In this document: positions 16,964 through 24,911 of the stretch, in pieces
How positions within the stretch are numbered: position 1 is the first letter of the stretch
Layout: the number at the start of each line of letters is the position of its first letter
Assembly (NCBI RefSeq): GCF_011420305.2
Contig: NZ_CP061769.1
Location: 2,529,001 to 2,593,000, forward strand
Source: Nocardioides ochotonae
GTDB lineage: Bacteria > Actinomycetota > Actinomycetes > Propionibacteriales > Nocardioidaceae
Reading direction: 5' to 3'
Length of the DNA: 64,000 nt
The notes under the pieces: generated by a model
Seen by the model: the letters and a program-made list of their open reading frames with translations, nothing else
Told to the model about the DNA's origin: nothing
Databases searched by the model: none
Made by a program: the position numbers and the translations under genes

Positions 16964-17751
16964 GGCGACGGTGCGGATTCGAACGTCTGGAGCAGCACGC
17001 CCTGCTCGGCCGAGCCCAGCAGCGCGACCAGCTGCTCGCGCTGCTCGCGCACCGCCTGGGCCAGCATCTCGGCGCCCGTGATCGTCTCGGACGAACGGGG
17101 CACGAGGTCGCGGGCGAGGTCCCAGCGCAGCTGGACCGAGCCCAGGTCGTCCTCCCCCGCGAGCGACGCGGCGGCGACCAGGTAGGCCTCGAAGGTGGCG
17201 ACGTCGGCCTGCCGGGCCATCCGCGCCGCGGCCTCGTACTCGTGCTCCACGAGGAGCTCGCGGGCCACCGCCATGCAGTCGCCCGCCGCGCCGAGGAGCT
17301 CGACCACGAGCTGCTCGGCGGTGCGCTCCTCGAGCCGCTCCACCGCGTGCCCGTTGCGGCGCGCCTGCGAGGCCGGGAGGTCGATGAGGTGGTCGAGGCG
17401 CTGGAAGCCCTCGACGACCAGCTCGCGCACGGCGGCGTCGACGGTGCCGAGCAGCGCGTCCCGCGCGATCTGCACGATCTCGCGGGCGGTGACGTCGCCG
17501 CTCACCCGATCGGCGGCGGCCTCCATGGAGCGGGCCACGGCCGCACCCACGGCGGCGAGCTCGGCGTGCGGGTCGGAGGCCACCTGCAGGCCTTGGTCCC
17601 ACAGCACCTCCTCGAGCCCGTGGATCTCCACGGCCCAGGTGGTCAGCACGGCCGCCCACACCTCGCCACGGCGCGCGTAGCGCTGGGCGAGGTCGTCGAG
17701 ACGCTGACGCACGGGCGGCTGCTGGATGCTGGTGTGCTGGATCGCGGTCAT
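16960..17751 (-). CDS. Unknown protein of the T4P operon
   Basis: A 263-residue soluble, mainly helical protein without recognisable family motifs. It starts MTAIQHTSIQQPPVRQRLDDLAQRY and contains long amphipathic Ala/Glu/Arg-rich helices such as AEQLVVELLGAAGDCMAVARELLVEHEYEAAARMARQ. Both ends overlap neighbours by 4 bases, so it is translated as part of the pilM-to-pilD operon. A cytoplasmic structural or regulatory role in pilus assembly is a guess from context. Confidence 0.8.
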   Translation of the reverse strand: MTAIQHTSIQQPPVRQRLDDLAQRYARRGEVWAAVLTTWAVEIHGLEEVLWDQGLQVASDPHAELAAVGAAVARSMEAAADRVSGDVTAREIVQIARDALLGTVDAAVRELVVEGFQRLDHLIDLPASQARRNGHAVERLEERTAEQLVVELLGAAGDCMAVARELLVEHEYEAAARMARQADVATFEAYLVAAASLAGEDDLGSVQLRWDLARDLVPRSSETITGAEMLAQAVREQREQLVALLGSAEQGVLLQTFESAPSP

Positions 17752-18716
17752 GACCGGCTCCTCCCCTGGCTGTGGCTGGCGTCGCGGCGCGACCAGCGGG
17801 TGCTGCGGCGTGCGCCGCCCACCGGGACCGCGCCGACCGGTGCGATCCCCGGCACGGGAGCGACGGGCGCGATCTGCTCCGTGCCGTCGTCGTCGTGCCC
17901 GAGTGCGTCGACCTCGTCGTACGCCGCGGCCGGCGGCGGCTCGGGGACGGTCCGGGTGGCGGGCGCGGTGTCCTCCACCGGGGCCTCCGGGGCTGCCGGC
18001 TCGGCCGGGGCTGCGGAAGCGGCCGGGGCCGAGGCAGCGGGCGGGGCAGGTGGCGTCGAGAGCTCAGCGGGTCGCGGATGGGCGGGTGCCGCCAGCGCCG
18101 TACCGGCCGGGACGGTGGGCAGCACCGGGCGGGCCACGGTCTCGGTGGACTCCAGGCGCTCCACCGCGGCGACCACCCGGGCCATGGTGCGCGCCGGGGC
18201 CTCGTCGGGGGCGGTGCGACCGGCCAGCCCGCGAAGCGTCGCGGTGACCTGGCGCCGGTAGCGCGCGGCGTCCGCAGGCGTCGCCGCCTCCGGGCGGGCC
18301 GTACGGCGACCGGCCAGGTGCAGCGAGGGGCCGGCGGTCACGCTGACCTGCTCGGGCTCCTCGCCGGGTGCCGGGGCCGAGCTCAGCCGCTCCAGCGTCT
18401 GCTCGAGGGTGTGCACCTGGGCCCGCAGCCACCGCACCTCGACCTGGCCGTCGGGGTCCGCGTCGGTCCCCACCTCACCTCGGGCGTCGTGGACGGTGCC
18501 GACCAGCGGGTCGCCGGTGGAGCCGGCCTGCTCGACGTGGTCGAGGTGGCCGACCTCCCAGGTGTCCGCCCCGGCCGACGGCGACTGGGCCGCTGCCTCG
18601 CCCTCGACGGCGTCAGGCTCCGCCGCCGCGCGCCGCCGGCGCATCACGACCACCACCGACAGCAGCACGAGCACGGCGACAAGGCCGGCGACGGGCATCA
18701 GGTAGTCGGGTTGCAT
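17748..18716 (-). CDS. Unknown single-span membrane protein of the T4P operon
   Basis: A 322-residue protein with one N-terminal membrane helix (YLMPVAGLVAVLVLLSVVVVM, residues 5-25) followed by an RRRR stop-transfer. That predicts a short outside N-terminus and a large cytoplasmic tail. The tail has a predicted helix (DGQVEVRWLRAQVHTLEQTLERL), an alpha-helical middle (ARYRRQVTATLRGLAGR) and a Pro/Ala/Glu-rich low-complexity C-terminus ending in a basic stretch. It follows pilO by 69 bases and overlaps the next gene by 4. It sits where many T4P loci carry pilP, but has no lipobox and no PilP similarity I can see. Function unknown. Confidence 0.8.
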   Translation of the reverse strand: MQPDYLMPVAGLVAVLVLLSVVVVMRRRRAAAEPDAVEGEAAAQSPSAGADTWEVGHLDHVEQAGSTGDPLVGTVHDARGEVGTDADPDGQVEVRWLRAQVHTLEQTLERLSSAPAPGEEPEQVSVTAGPSLHLAGRRTARPEAATPADAARYRRQVTATLRGLAGRTAPDEAPARTMARVVAAVERLESTETVARPVLPTVPAGTALAAPAHPRPAELSTPPAPPAASAPAASAAPAEPAAPEAPVEDTAPATRTVPEPPPAAAYDEVDALGHDDDGTEQIAPVAPVPGIAPVGAVPVGGARRSTRWSRRDASHSQGRSRS

Positions 18717-18785
18717 GGCGGTCCTCCGGGGCTGTGGGGTGCGGGGTCGACGACGCAGGACGCCGTCAGGTCGATCGGGAGCCGG

Positions 18786-19388
18786 TCAGGGCTTCGGGAC
18801 GGGCCGCATGACGAACATGCTGCCGACCACGGTCGTGGTGTAGTCGCCCTCGGTGCCGGTGAGGTCGACGGCGGTCACCAGGTAGGCGCGGTCCATGTCC
18901 TCGAGGTTCTCGAGGAGCCGGATGGTCTGGCCGTAGTCGCCCTGGACGCTGACGCTGACCTCCTGGCGGGCAAGCTGGTCGTTCGAGGGCACCGGGCTCG
19001 CGCTGGTGGCGCCGGTCGCCTGCTCGGCACCGCCGAGGGTGGGTGCGCTCGGGGACAGCGCGGTCACGCCCTCCGCACCGATCCCGGCGGCCACCGCGGC
19101 CTCGGTGATCTCGGCGAAGAGGCCCGGCTGGTCGGCGGTGGGCGGGAACTCCTTGGCCAGCTTCTTGGCGACCTTCTTGACCGGGCGGAGGTCCGCCTTC
19201 TGGCGCTGGAGGTTGGCCAGCTGGGCGGCCAGGGCCGCGTTCTGCTCGCGCACGATCTCGACCTGCTCGTTGGCCTCGGCCACCGCGTCGGTGCGGGGCC
19301 CCAGGACCAGCAGCCAGCCGAGCGCGGCGACGACCAGCAGCGCGAGGGCGCCCGCGATCTTCGTACCGGTGGCACTCTTCAGGTTCAC
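18786..19388 (-). CDS. pilO: Type IV pilus inner-membrane platform protein PilO
   Basis: A 200-residue bitopic protein: short cytoplasmic N-terminus, one membrane helix (IAGALALLVVAALGWLLVLGP, about 10-30), a coiled coil (AEANEQVEIVREQNAALAAQLANLQRQ) and a ferredoxin-like extracytoplasmic domain ending in VVGSMFVMRPV. This is the standard PilO plan and length. It pairs with PilN and links PilM to the pilus machine. The start overlaps the pilN stop by 4 bases. In this Gram-positive lineage there is no PilQ secretin, so the alignment complex probably ends at the membrane and wall. Confidence 0.9.
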   Translation of the reverse strand: MNLKSATGTKIAGALALLVVAALGWLLVLGPRTDAVAEANEQVEIVREQNAALAAQLANLQRQKADLRPVKKVAKKLAKEFPPTADQPGLFAEITEAAVAAGIGAEGVTALSPSAPTLGGAEQATGATSASPVPSNDQLARQEVSVSVQGDYGQTIRLLENLEDMDRAYLVTAVDLTGTEGDYTTTVVGSMFVMRPVPKP

Positions 19389-20143
19389 TTGTCCGCCTTC
19401 TCGTCGAAGAGCTCGTCCGCCAGGTCGACGTACTGCCCGCTGAAGACCTTCTCGGAGAGCCCGACCGAGCCGCTGAAGGCGACCCCGGTCGAGTCGGCCG
19501 ACGTGGTGGTCGTGATGAACGGCTCGACGAAGAGACCGTTCTCACCGAGCGCGATCACGAGCTCGCCGACGGCGGCCCGGCTGGCCGCGGTGCCGGCGAT
19601 CGACACGCAGCCCACGACCAGGCGCAGGTTGAACGGGTCCGGCCCGGGGCACGGCGACGCGACGGCCGCGGCCACGGCGTCCTCCGCGACCTCGCCCCCG
19701 TCCGCCGCCTGGACCGCCTTGAGCGCCCCAGCCAGGTCGGCGAGGGCGACGGTGAGGGTGTCGACCTTGGCGCTCTCGGGCAGTGCGTCCTGGAGTCCGG
19801 TGAAGACGCTGGAGAACCAGATCTCCCCCATCATCGTCGCCTGCAGGGCAGCGACCTGGGCGCGCACGCCACTGACGTAGGTCTGCACCGGCATCAGCTC
19901 GTTGACCTCGCCGGTGAGCTTGGCGGTCTGCACGGACTCGCGGTCCACGAGCCCCTCGGCGTCGAGCACGCGCTTGTGCTGGAAGCCGGTGAGGGCGACC
20001 AGGAGCACCAGAAGGGCGACGCCGGCGAGCACGAACTGGCGGCGCAGCTGGCGCACCGCGATCAGCTCGAACGCCGCGGGCGAGAGCAGGTTGACCGTGG
20101 GCAGCGACGGGGCGGGGTGCCCGGCCGGGCGACGCCGGCTCAT
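19385..20143 (-). CDS. pilN: Type IV pilus inner-membrane protein PilN
   Basis: A 252-residue bitopic protein. The short cytoplasmic N-terminus contains LPTVNLLSP, matching the conserved INLLP-type segment by which PilN docks into PilM. A membrane helix (FVLAGVALLVLLVALTGF) and a coiled coil plus periplasmic-type domain follow. It is somewhat longer than the roughly 180-200 residues usual for PilN because of an Ala/Gly-rich insert around 150-190. It overlaps pilM upstream and pilO downstream by 4 bases, so all three are coupled. Confidence 0.9.
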   Translation of the reverse strand: MSRRRPAGHPAPSLPTVNLLSPAAFELIAVRQLRRQFVLAGVALLVLLVALTGFQHKRVLDAEGLVDRESVQTAKLTGEVNELMPVQTYVSGVRAQVAALQATMMGEIWFSSVFTGLQDALPESAKVDTLTVALADLAGALKAVQAADGGEVAEDAVAAAVASPCPGPDPFNLRLVVGCVSIAGTAASRAAVGELVIALGENGLFVEPFITTTTSADSTGVAFSGSVGLSEKVFSGQYVDLADELFDEKADK

Positions 20144-21240
20144 CGGGCGCCCACGCAGAGGCCGGTCGGCACCGTGAGGGCGCCGGACTGGTCGGGGGCG
20201 AGGTCGGCGGCGCCGACCCGCAGGTGGCCACGCACGTCCAGCGGCGCGGTGTCGAGCCCCAGCCGCAGGCTCAGCAGCTGGTCGAGGCCGCTCAGGCGGG
20301 AGCCCGCACCGGCGAGGAGCACTCGCGCGATGCCGACGGACTCGGCACCGCCCAGCGGGTCCGCCGTCGAGCTGCGATAGAAGTCCAAGGTGGTCTCGAT
20401 CTCGGCGACGAGCGCCTCGGTGGCCTCGACGATCGTGCCGAGCGCCGGGTGCGACTCCGCGGGGACGAGCGGGTCGGTGGAGGTGGCCGGCGTGCCCACG
20501 AGCCCGAGCGCGACCTTGGTGCGCTCGGCGTCCTCCCAGGTCCAGTCGTAGCGCTGCTGCACCGCGCGGGTGATCGAGTCGCCGCCGAGCCCGGAGATGA
20601 TCCGCACGAACCGCGGGACCCCGCCGGCGTGCACCACCACGGAGGTGATGTCGGCGCCGATGTCGACGATCGCCTCGACGTCCCCGGCGGGCGCGAGCCC
20701 ACCCGGCGTACGCGCCCGGACGAGCGCGAACGGCATCAGGTCGACGGCGTCGACGTGCAGCTTGGCGCCGTGCACCGCAAGCACGAAGGAGTCCACCATC
20801 TCCCGCGTGGCCGCCACGAGGAGCACCCGCGCCTTGCGCTGGAGCACCCCCTGGGCGTCGGGGACCTCGGGCTCGCCAAGCAGGTAGTAGTCGAGGTTGG
20901 CGTCCTCGACCGGGAAGGGCAGGACGTCCTGGACCTGGTAGCGCAGCGCCTTGCCGAAGTCCTCCGGCGGCATCCACTCCAAGTCCATCTGACGCACCAG
21001 CACGCCGGCGTTCGCGATGCCGAGGGTGACGCGGCGGTGCCCGAACTTGCCCACCGCCCACAGCTCGCGCAGCGCCTCGGACAGCCGGGTCGGGTCGACC
21101 ACCGTCCCGGCGCGGACCACGCCGCTGGGAAGGGGGACCTCGGCGAAGCGCTTGAGGGCGAACGAGCGTCGCTTCGGCACCAGCTCGGCTGCCCGGACAC
21201 CGGACGTGCCGATGTCGAGGCCGATCAGCGTGGATGACAT
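20140..21240 (-). CDS. pilM: Type IV pilus actin-like ATPase PilM
   Basis: A 366-residue cytoplasmic FtsA/actin-fold protein. The phosphate-1 loop is LIGLDIGTSGVRAAEL at the N-terminus, the phosphate-2-like segment is AIVDIGADITSVVVHAGG, and the conserved PilM stretch ALRYQVQDVLPFPVEDANLDYYLLG lies near residue 95. The last part has LLAGAGSRLSGLDQLL, the adenosine motif. PilM recruits PilN and connects assembly ATPases to the platform. The ATG at 21240 lies about 40 bases after the -10 element of a WhiG/FliA-type promoter (21280-21307), making this the first gene of the leftward pilM-N-O-x-y-pilD operon. Confidence 0.94.
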   Translation of the reverse strand: MSSTLIGLDIGTSGVRAAELVPKRRSFALKRFAEVPLPSGVVRAGTVVDPTRLSEALRELWAVGKFGHRRVTLGIANAGVLVRQMDLEWMPPEDFGKALRYQVQDVLPFPVEDANLDYYLLGEPEVPDAQGVLQRKARVLLVAATREMVDSFVLAVHGAKLHVDAVDLMPFALVRARTPGGLAPAGDVEAIVDIGADITSVVVHAGGVPRFVRIISGLGGDSITRAVQQRYDWTWEDAERTKVALGLVGTPATSTDPLVPAESHPALGTIVEATEALVAEIETTLDFYRSSTADPLGGAESVGIARVLLAGAGSRLSGLDQLLSLRLGLDTAPLDVRGHLRVGAADLAPDQSGALTVPTGLCVGAR

Positions 21241-21279
21241 GGATCGCGTCCTTGGGTGGTGGGCGGGGCTACGAGGACC

Positions 21280-21307
21280 TGATCGGCGACTCCGGACGAC
21301 GACTTGA
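21280..21307 (-). promoter_or_regulatory. Predicted WhiG/FliA-type promoter of the pilM operon
   Basis: On the minus strand: TCAAG (21303-21307), exactly 15 bases, then GCCGATCA (21280-21287). This matches the WhiG/FliA consensus (TAAAG-like -35, GCCGATAA -10). It is back-to-back with the pilT promoter at 21348-21375 and 40 bases from the pilM start. Confidence 0.75.
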
Positions 21308-21347
21308 GGGCCGAGCCGCAGCGGATCGGCGCGCCGGGACCGCGGGG

Positions 21348-21375
21348 TCAAGTGCGACGTGCGAGATGCCGAAGA
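21348..21375 (+). promoter_or_regulatory. Predicted WhiG/FliA-type promoter of pilT-rsiG-pilB
   Basis: TCAAG (21348-21352), 15 bases, GCCGAAGA (21368-21375). Same element and spacing as four other T4P start regions here. It would give a 5' leader of roughly 110 bases before the TTG start of pilT. Confidence 0.75.
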
Positions 21376-21490
21376 CCCGGATAAGAAGACCCAGATGTCG
21401 GCGGCCCAGCCGCCTGCACCATCGTTCTCCCGGGATCTGGCTCGGGCCGCCCCACCACTTCCCCCCGCTCCGCCACAAGGAGGCCCCGCC

Positions 21491-22594
21491 TTGAGTCCAC
21501 AGATCACGCCGTACCTGCGTGCCGTCGTCCACAACGGCGGGTCCGACCTGCACCTCAAGGCCTCGGTCCCCCCGCGGATCCGGATCACCGGCTCGCTGGT
21601 CTCGCTGCAGGTGGACGCGCTCGCCCCCGACGCCGTGGCAGAGATGGTGCGGGAGACCATGAGCGACGACGTCGCCGCGCACTTCGACGCGACCAACGAG
21701 GCCGACTACGCGCTCGTGGTCGAGGGGGTCGGGCGGTTCCGGGTCAACGCCTTCCGCGCTCGCGGCGAGGTGGGTGCCGTGCTGCGTCTCGTCGGTGACG
21801 ACCCGACCCCGCTGCACGAGCTCGGCATGCCCGACGTCGTACGCCGTCTGGCGCTGGAGTCGCGCGGACTGGTGCTGGTCACGGGGCCGACCGGGTCGGG
21901 CAAGTCGACCACGCTGGCCGGCATGGTGGACGCGGTGAACGAGAGCCGCGCCGTGCACGTGCTGACCCTCGAGGACCCGATCGAGATCGTGCACCGCGAC
22001 AAGCTCGCCAGCGTGACCCAGCGCGAGGTCGGCACCGACACCGGCGACTGGTCCACCGCCATGCGCGCCGCGATGCGCCAGGACCCCGACGTCATCCTCG
22101 TGGGCGAGATGCGCGACGCCGAGACCGTCCGCAGTGCGCTCGCGGCCGCCGAGACCGGTCACCTGGTGCTCTCCACGCTGCACACCAAGGACGCCAAGGA
22201 GACCGTCGGGCGCATCATCGAGTTCTTCCCCGCCCACGAGCACCAGCAGATCCGCCATGCGCTGTCGTCCTCGCTGCGCGGCATCGTCTGCCAGCGCCTG
22301 GTCCCGCGGATCGACGGCGGCAGCCGCACCGCGGTGATGGAGATCGCCGTCAACACCCCGCGGTTGGCCGAGGCGATCGCCGAGCCGGACCGCACCGCGC
22401 TGATCCCCGAGATCGTCGCCGACGGCGCCTACTCCGGCATGCAGACCTTCGACCAGCACCTGGTCGCCCTCGTCCAGCAGGGCGAGGTGTCCGTCGAGGT
22501 CGCGATGGCCTGCAGCAGCCGCCCGCACGACTTCTCGGTGATGCTCAAGAGGGCCGGCGGCGACGTCGCGGTCCGAGACGCGCGGGTGTCGTGA
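21491..22594 (+). CDS. pilT: Type IV pilus retraction-type ATPase PilT (first copy)
   Basis: A 367-residue hexameric GspE/PilT ATPase. The N-terminal PAS-like domain begins PQITPYLRAVVHNGGSDLHLKAS, typical PilT. Walker A is GPTGSGKST, the Asp box LTLEDPIEIVH, Walker B DPDVILVGEMRD, the His box TGHLVLSTLHTKDA. The start is probably the TTG at 21491 with AAGGAGG 7 bases before it; the frame is open to 21359 but that part covers the promoter. It should power pilus disassembly. Its stop overlaps the RsiG-like gene start (TGATG), so a pilus motor and an anti-sigma factor are translationally coupled. Confidence 0.92.
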   Translation: MSPQITPYLRAVVHNGGSDLHLKASVPPRIRITGSLVSLQVDALAPDAVAEMVRETMSDDVAAHFDATNEADYALVVEGVGRFRVNAFRARGEVGAVLRLVGDDPTPLHELGMPDVVRRLALESRGLVLVTGPTGSGKSTTLAGMVDAVNESRAVHVLTLEDPIEIVHRDKLASVTQREVGTDTGDWSTAMRAAMRQDPDVILVGEMRDAETVRSALAAAETGHLVLSTLHTKDAKETVGRIIEFFPAHEHQQIRHALSSSLRGIVCQRLVPRIDGGSRTAVMEIAVNTPRLAEAIAEPDRTALIPEIVADGAYSGMQTFDQHLVALVQQGEVSVEVAMACSSRPHDFSVMLKRAGGDVAVRDARVS

Positions 22595-23127
22595 TGACGG
22601 CCGCGCGCGCCTCCCGCAAGGCCGGCCCGGTGCGCCGGACCAGCCTGGCCCCCGCCGAGCCGTCCCCCCACCTCAGCGAGCTCGACCTGGTGGCCCTGCG
22701 GTCCTACCGGCTGCGGCTCGAGGCGGAGGAGGAGCGGGTCTCCTACTGGCGCCGCCTCGTGCACGCGCGCACCGACGTGCTCCAGGCCCAGTCGACGGCG
22801 GGCTTCACGCTCAGCGTCGCCGCGCTCGCCCGGGCTCTCGGGGACACCGCCACCGGGCGCACCCGACGGGTGTTGCTCAGCGTGAAGCCGGCGGACCCGC
22901 TGCCCGAGCTGCCGGAGCTGGCCGAGATGTGGGTGACCCGCGTCGACACCGACGACCCCGAGGCGGTCACCGACGCGCTCCAGCGCCTCGCCGAGGCCGA
23001 GCACCAGCTCACGGCGTACCGACGGGCGCTGCACGAGCGCATCGACGAGGCGACCGGCGAGCTGATCCTGCGCTACCGCGAGGACCCGCGGGCAGCGCTC
23101 ACCCTGATCCCCCAGGAGAGTCCATGA
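22594..23127 (+). CDS. rsiG: RsiG-like c-di-GMP-responsive anti-sigma factor
   Basis: A 177-residue soluble helical protein. Helix 1 (VSYWRRLVHARTDVL) carries E46-x3-S50-x2-R53-x3-H57-x3-D61. Helix 2 near the C-terminus carries E136-x3-T140-x2-R143-x3-H147-x3-D151. These match, with the same spacing, the E-x3-S-x2-R-x3-Q-x3-D signature with which Streptomyces RsiG binds c-di-GMP; here His replaces Gln in both copies and Thr replaces Ser in the second. The flanks ELDLVALRSYRLRLEAEEE and ELILRYREDP also look RsiG-like. In Streptomyces, RsiG loaded with c-di-GMP sequesters the sigma factor WhiG. Here it sits between pilT and pilB, overlapping both, 11 kb from a WhiG-family sigma gene. I infer a c-di-GMP-gated anti-sigma factor for pilus genes. 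The GTG one codon upstream is an alternative start. Confidence 0.82.
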   Translation: MTAARASRKAGPVRRTSLAPAEPSPHLSELDLVALRSYRLRLEAEEERVSYWRRLVHARTDVLQAQSTAGFTLSVAALARALGDTATGRTRRVLLSVKPADPLPELPELAEMWVTRVDTDDPEAVTDALQRLAEAEHQLTAYRRALHERIDEATGELILRYREDPRAALTLIPQESP

Positions 23128-24821
23128 ACGCCCCCGCTCCCACGGTCGGCGAGATCTCGCGGATCCTGCTCGACCACGGCCTGATCGACGAGGACCAGCT
23201 GCGGGTCGCCACCGACGTGGCCCGGGAGGGGTCGCGCTCGGTGGTCGAGGTGCTCCTCGAGCAGGGCACCGTGGACCGCGTCGCCGTGCTGCGCACGACG
23301 GCGGCCGCGGCCGGGCTGGCCTACGTCGACCTCACCGACTTCCAGGTCGACGCCTCGGCGGCCTCGCTGCTGCCCGCGGACTACGCCCACCGGGCGGCGG
23401 TGCTGCCGCTGAGCCGTGACGGCGGCGAGCTGCTGGTGGCGGTGTCGGTGCGCCAGGCCGGCAACATCGAGCTCAAGGACGACCTGACCCGGATCACCCG
23501 CCAGCGGATCCGGTTCGCGATCGCCAACCGGGCCGACATCATCACCAAGATCGGCCAGATCTACCGCGCCGAAGGCGAGCTGCAGGACCTGACCTCCGAC
23601 CTCACGGTCGATGAGGACAGCGGCGGCGACGCGCTCGCGGACCTGACCGAGGTCTCCGACGAGGCGCCGGTGGTGCGCTTCGTCAACCTGCTCATCGAGC
23701 AGGCCATCACCGACCGCGCCTCCGACATCCACATCGAGCCCGGCGAGCACGAGCTGCGCGTCCGCTACCGCATCGACGGCGTGCTCGTCGACGCGCACCG
23801 CTCCCCCAAGAACATCCAGAACGGCGTGATCTCCCGGCTCAAGATCATGGCGGAGATGAACATCGCCGAGCGGCGGGTGCCGCAGGACGGCCGGATGTCG
23901 ATCACCCACCGCGGCCGCCGCATCGACCTGCGTGTCGCCGCGCTGCCGACGGTGTGGGGCGAGAAGGTCGTGGCCCGAATCCTCGACAACTCCAACACCC
24001 GGCTCGGGCTCGAGGACCTGGGCTTCAGCGCCGACAACTTCGCGCGCTTCCGCAGCTCCTTCACCAAGCCCTACGGGATGATCCTGGCCACCGGCCCCAC
24101 CGGCTCGGGCAAGTCGACGACCCTCTACGCCACCCTGAACCAGCTGAACCGGCCCGAGGTCAACGTGATCACCGTCGAGGACCCGGTGGAGTACCGGCTC
24201 CCCGGCATCAACCAGGTGCAGGTCAACCAGAAGGCCGGCCTCACCTTCGCCGCGGCGCTGCGCAGCATCCTGCGCTCCGACCCCGACATCGTGCTGATCG
24301 GTGAGATCCGCGACCACGAGACCGCCCAGATCGCGGTGGAGTCCGCGCTCACCGGCCACCTCGTGCTGTCCACGCTGCACACCAACGACGCGCCCTCCGC
24401 GGTCACCCGGCTGGTCGAGATGGGCATAGAGCCGTTCCTCGTCGGCTCGGCGATGGACGCGGTGCTGGCCCAGCGGCTGTGCCGCACGCTGTGCGGCCAC
24501 TGCGCGGAGGAGTACGTGCCCGAGCGGGCCGAGCTCGAGCGGATCGGCTTCCCGCTCCCCGCGGACGGGTCCCTGCCGGTGCTGCACCGCCCGGTCGGAT
24601 GCTCGCGCTGCGCGCGCACCGGTTACCGCGGCCGGATGGCGCTGCACGAGGTGATGACGGTGGGCGAGGAGATCGCCCGGCTGGCGGTCACCCGCGCCTC
24701 CACCGACGAGATCGCGCGGGCGGCGTACGCCGACGGCATGGTGGGCCTCAAGCAGGACGGGTGGGCCAAGGTCGCCGCGGGCAAGACCTCGATCGAGGAG
24801 GTCCTGCGGGTCGTGGCCTAG
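23124..24821 (+). CDS. pilB: Type IV pilus assembly ATPase PilB
   Basis: A 565-residue pilus extension ATPase. An N-terminal MshEN/T2SSE_N domain (1-150, starting GEISRILLDHGLIDEDQLRVA) precedes the catalytic GspE core. Walker A is GPTGSGKST near residue 325, the Asp box VITVEDPVEYRLP, Walker B DPDIVLIGEIRD and the His box TGHLVLSTLHTNDA. A tetracysteine zinc site CRTLCGHC...CSRCARTGYRGR distinguishes PilB from PilT. MshEN domains bind c-di-GMP in some bacteria, but the motif is imperfect here, so binding is possible rather than established. The ATG overlaps the stop of the RsiG-like gene (ATGA), completing the pilT-rsiG-pilB operon. Confidence 0.94.
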   Translation: MNAPAPTVGEISRILLDHGLIDEDQLRVATDVAREGSRSVVEVLLEQGTVDRVAVLRTTAAAAGLAYVDLTDFQVDASAASLLPADYAHRAAVLPLSRDGGELLVAVSVRQAGNIELKDDLTRITRQRIRFAIANRADIITKIGQIYRAEGELQDLTSDLTVDEDSGGDALADLTEVSDEAPVVRFVNLLIEQAITDRASDIHIEPGEHELRVRYRIDGVLVDAHRSPKNIQNGVISRLKIMAEMNIAERRVPQDGRMSITHRGRRIDLRVAALPTVWGEKVVARILDNSNTRLGLEDLGFSADNFARFRSSFTKPYGMILATGPTGSGKSTTLYATLNQLNRPEVNVITVEDPVEYRLPGINQVQVNQKAGLTFAAALRSILRSDPDIVLIGEIRDHETAQIAVESALTGHLVLSTLHTNDAPSAVTRLVEMGIEPFLVGSAMDAVLAQRLCRTLCGHCAEEYVPERAELERIGFPLPADGSLPVLHRPVGCSRCARTGYRGRMALHEVMTVGEEIARLAVTRASTDEIARAAYADGMVGLKQDGWAKVAAGKTSIEEVLRVVA

Positions 24822-24843
24822 CCCGATCCGCTCCCGCCCGGTC

Positions 24844-24871
24844 TCAAGTGGGGTGGTCGGGGTGCCGAAGA
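24844..24871 (+). promoter_or_regulatory. Predicted WhiG/FliA-type promoter of pilT2-pilC
   Basis: TCAAG (24844-24848), 15 bases, GCCGAAGA (24864-24871), identical in both boxes to the promoter before pilT at 21348. It lies in the 90-base gap after pilB and about 40 bases before the GTG start of the second pilT-like gene. Confidence 0.75.
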
Positions 24872-24911
24872 GGAGGGTGGCAGATCACCCCTCGTCTCGC
24901 CCGGAGGAACC

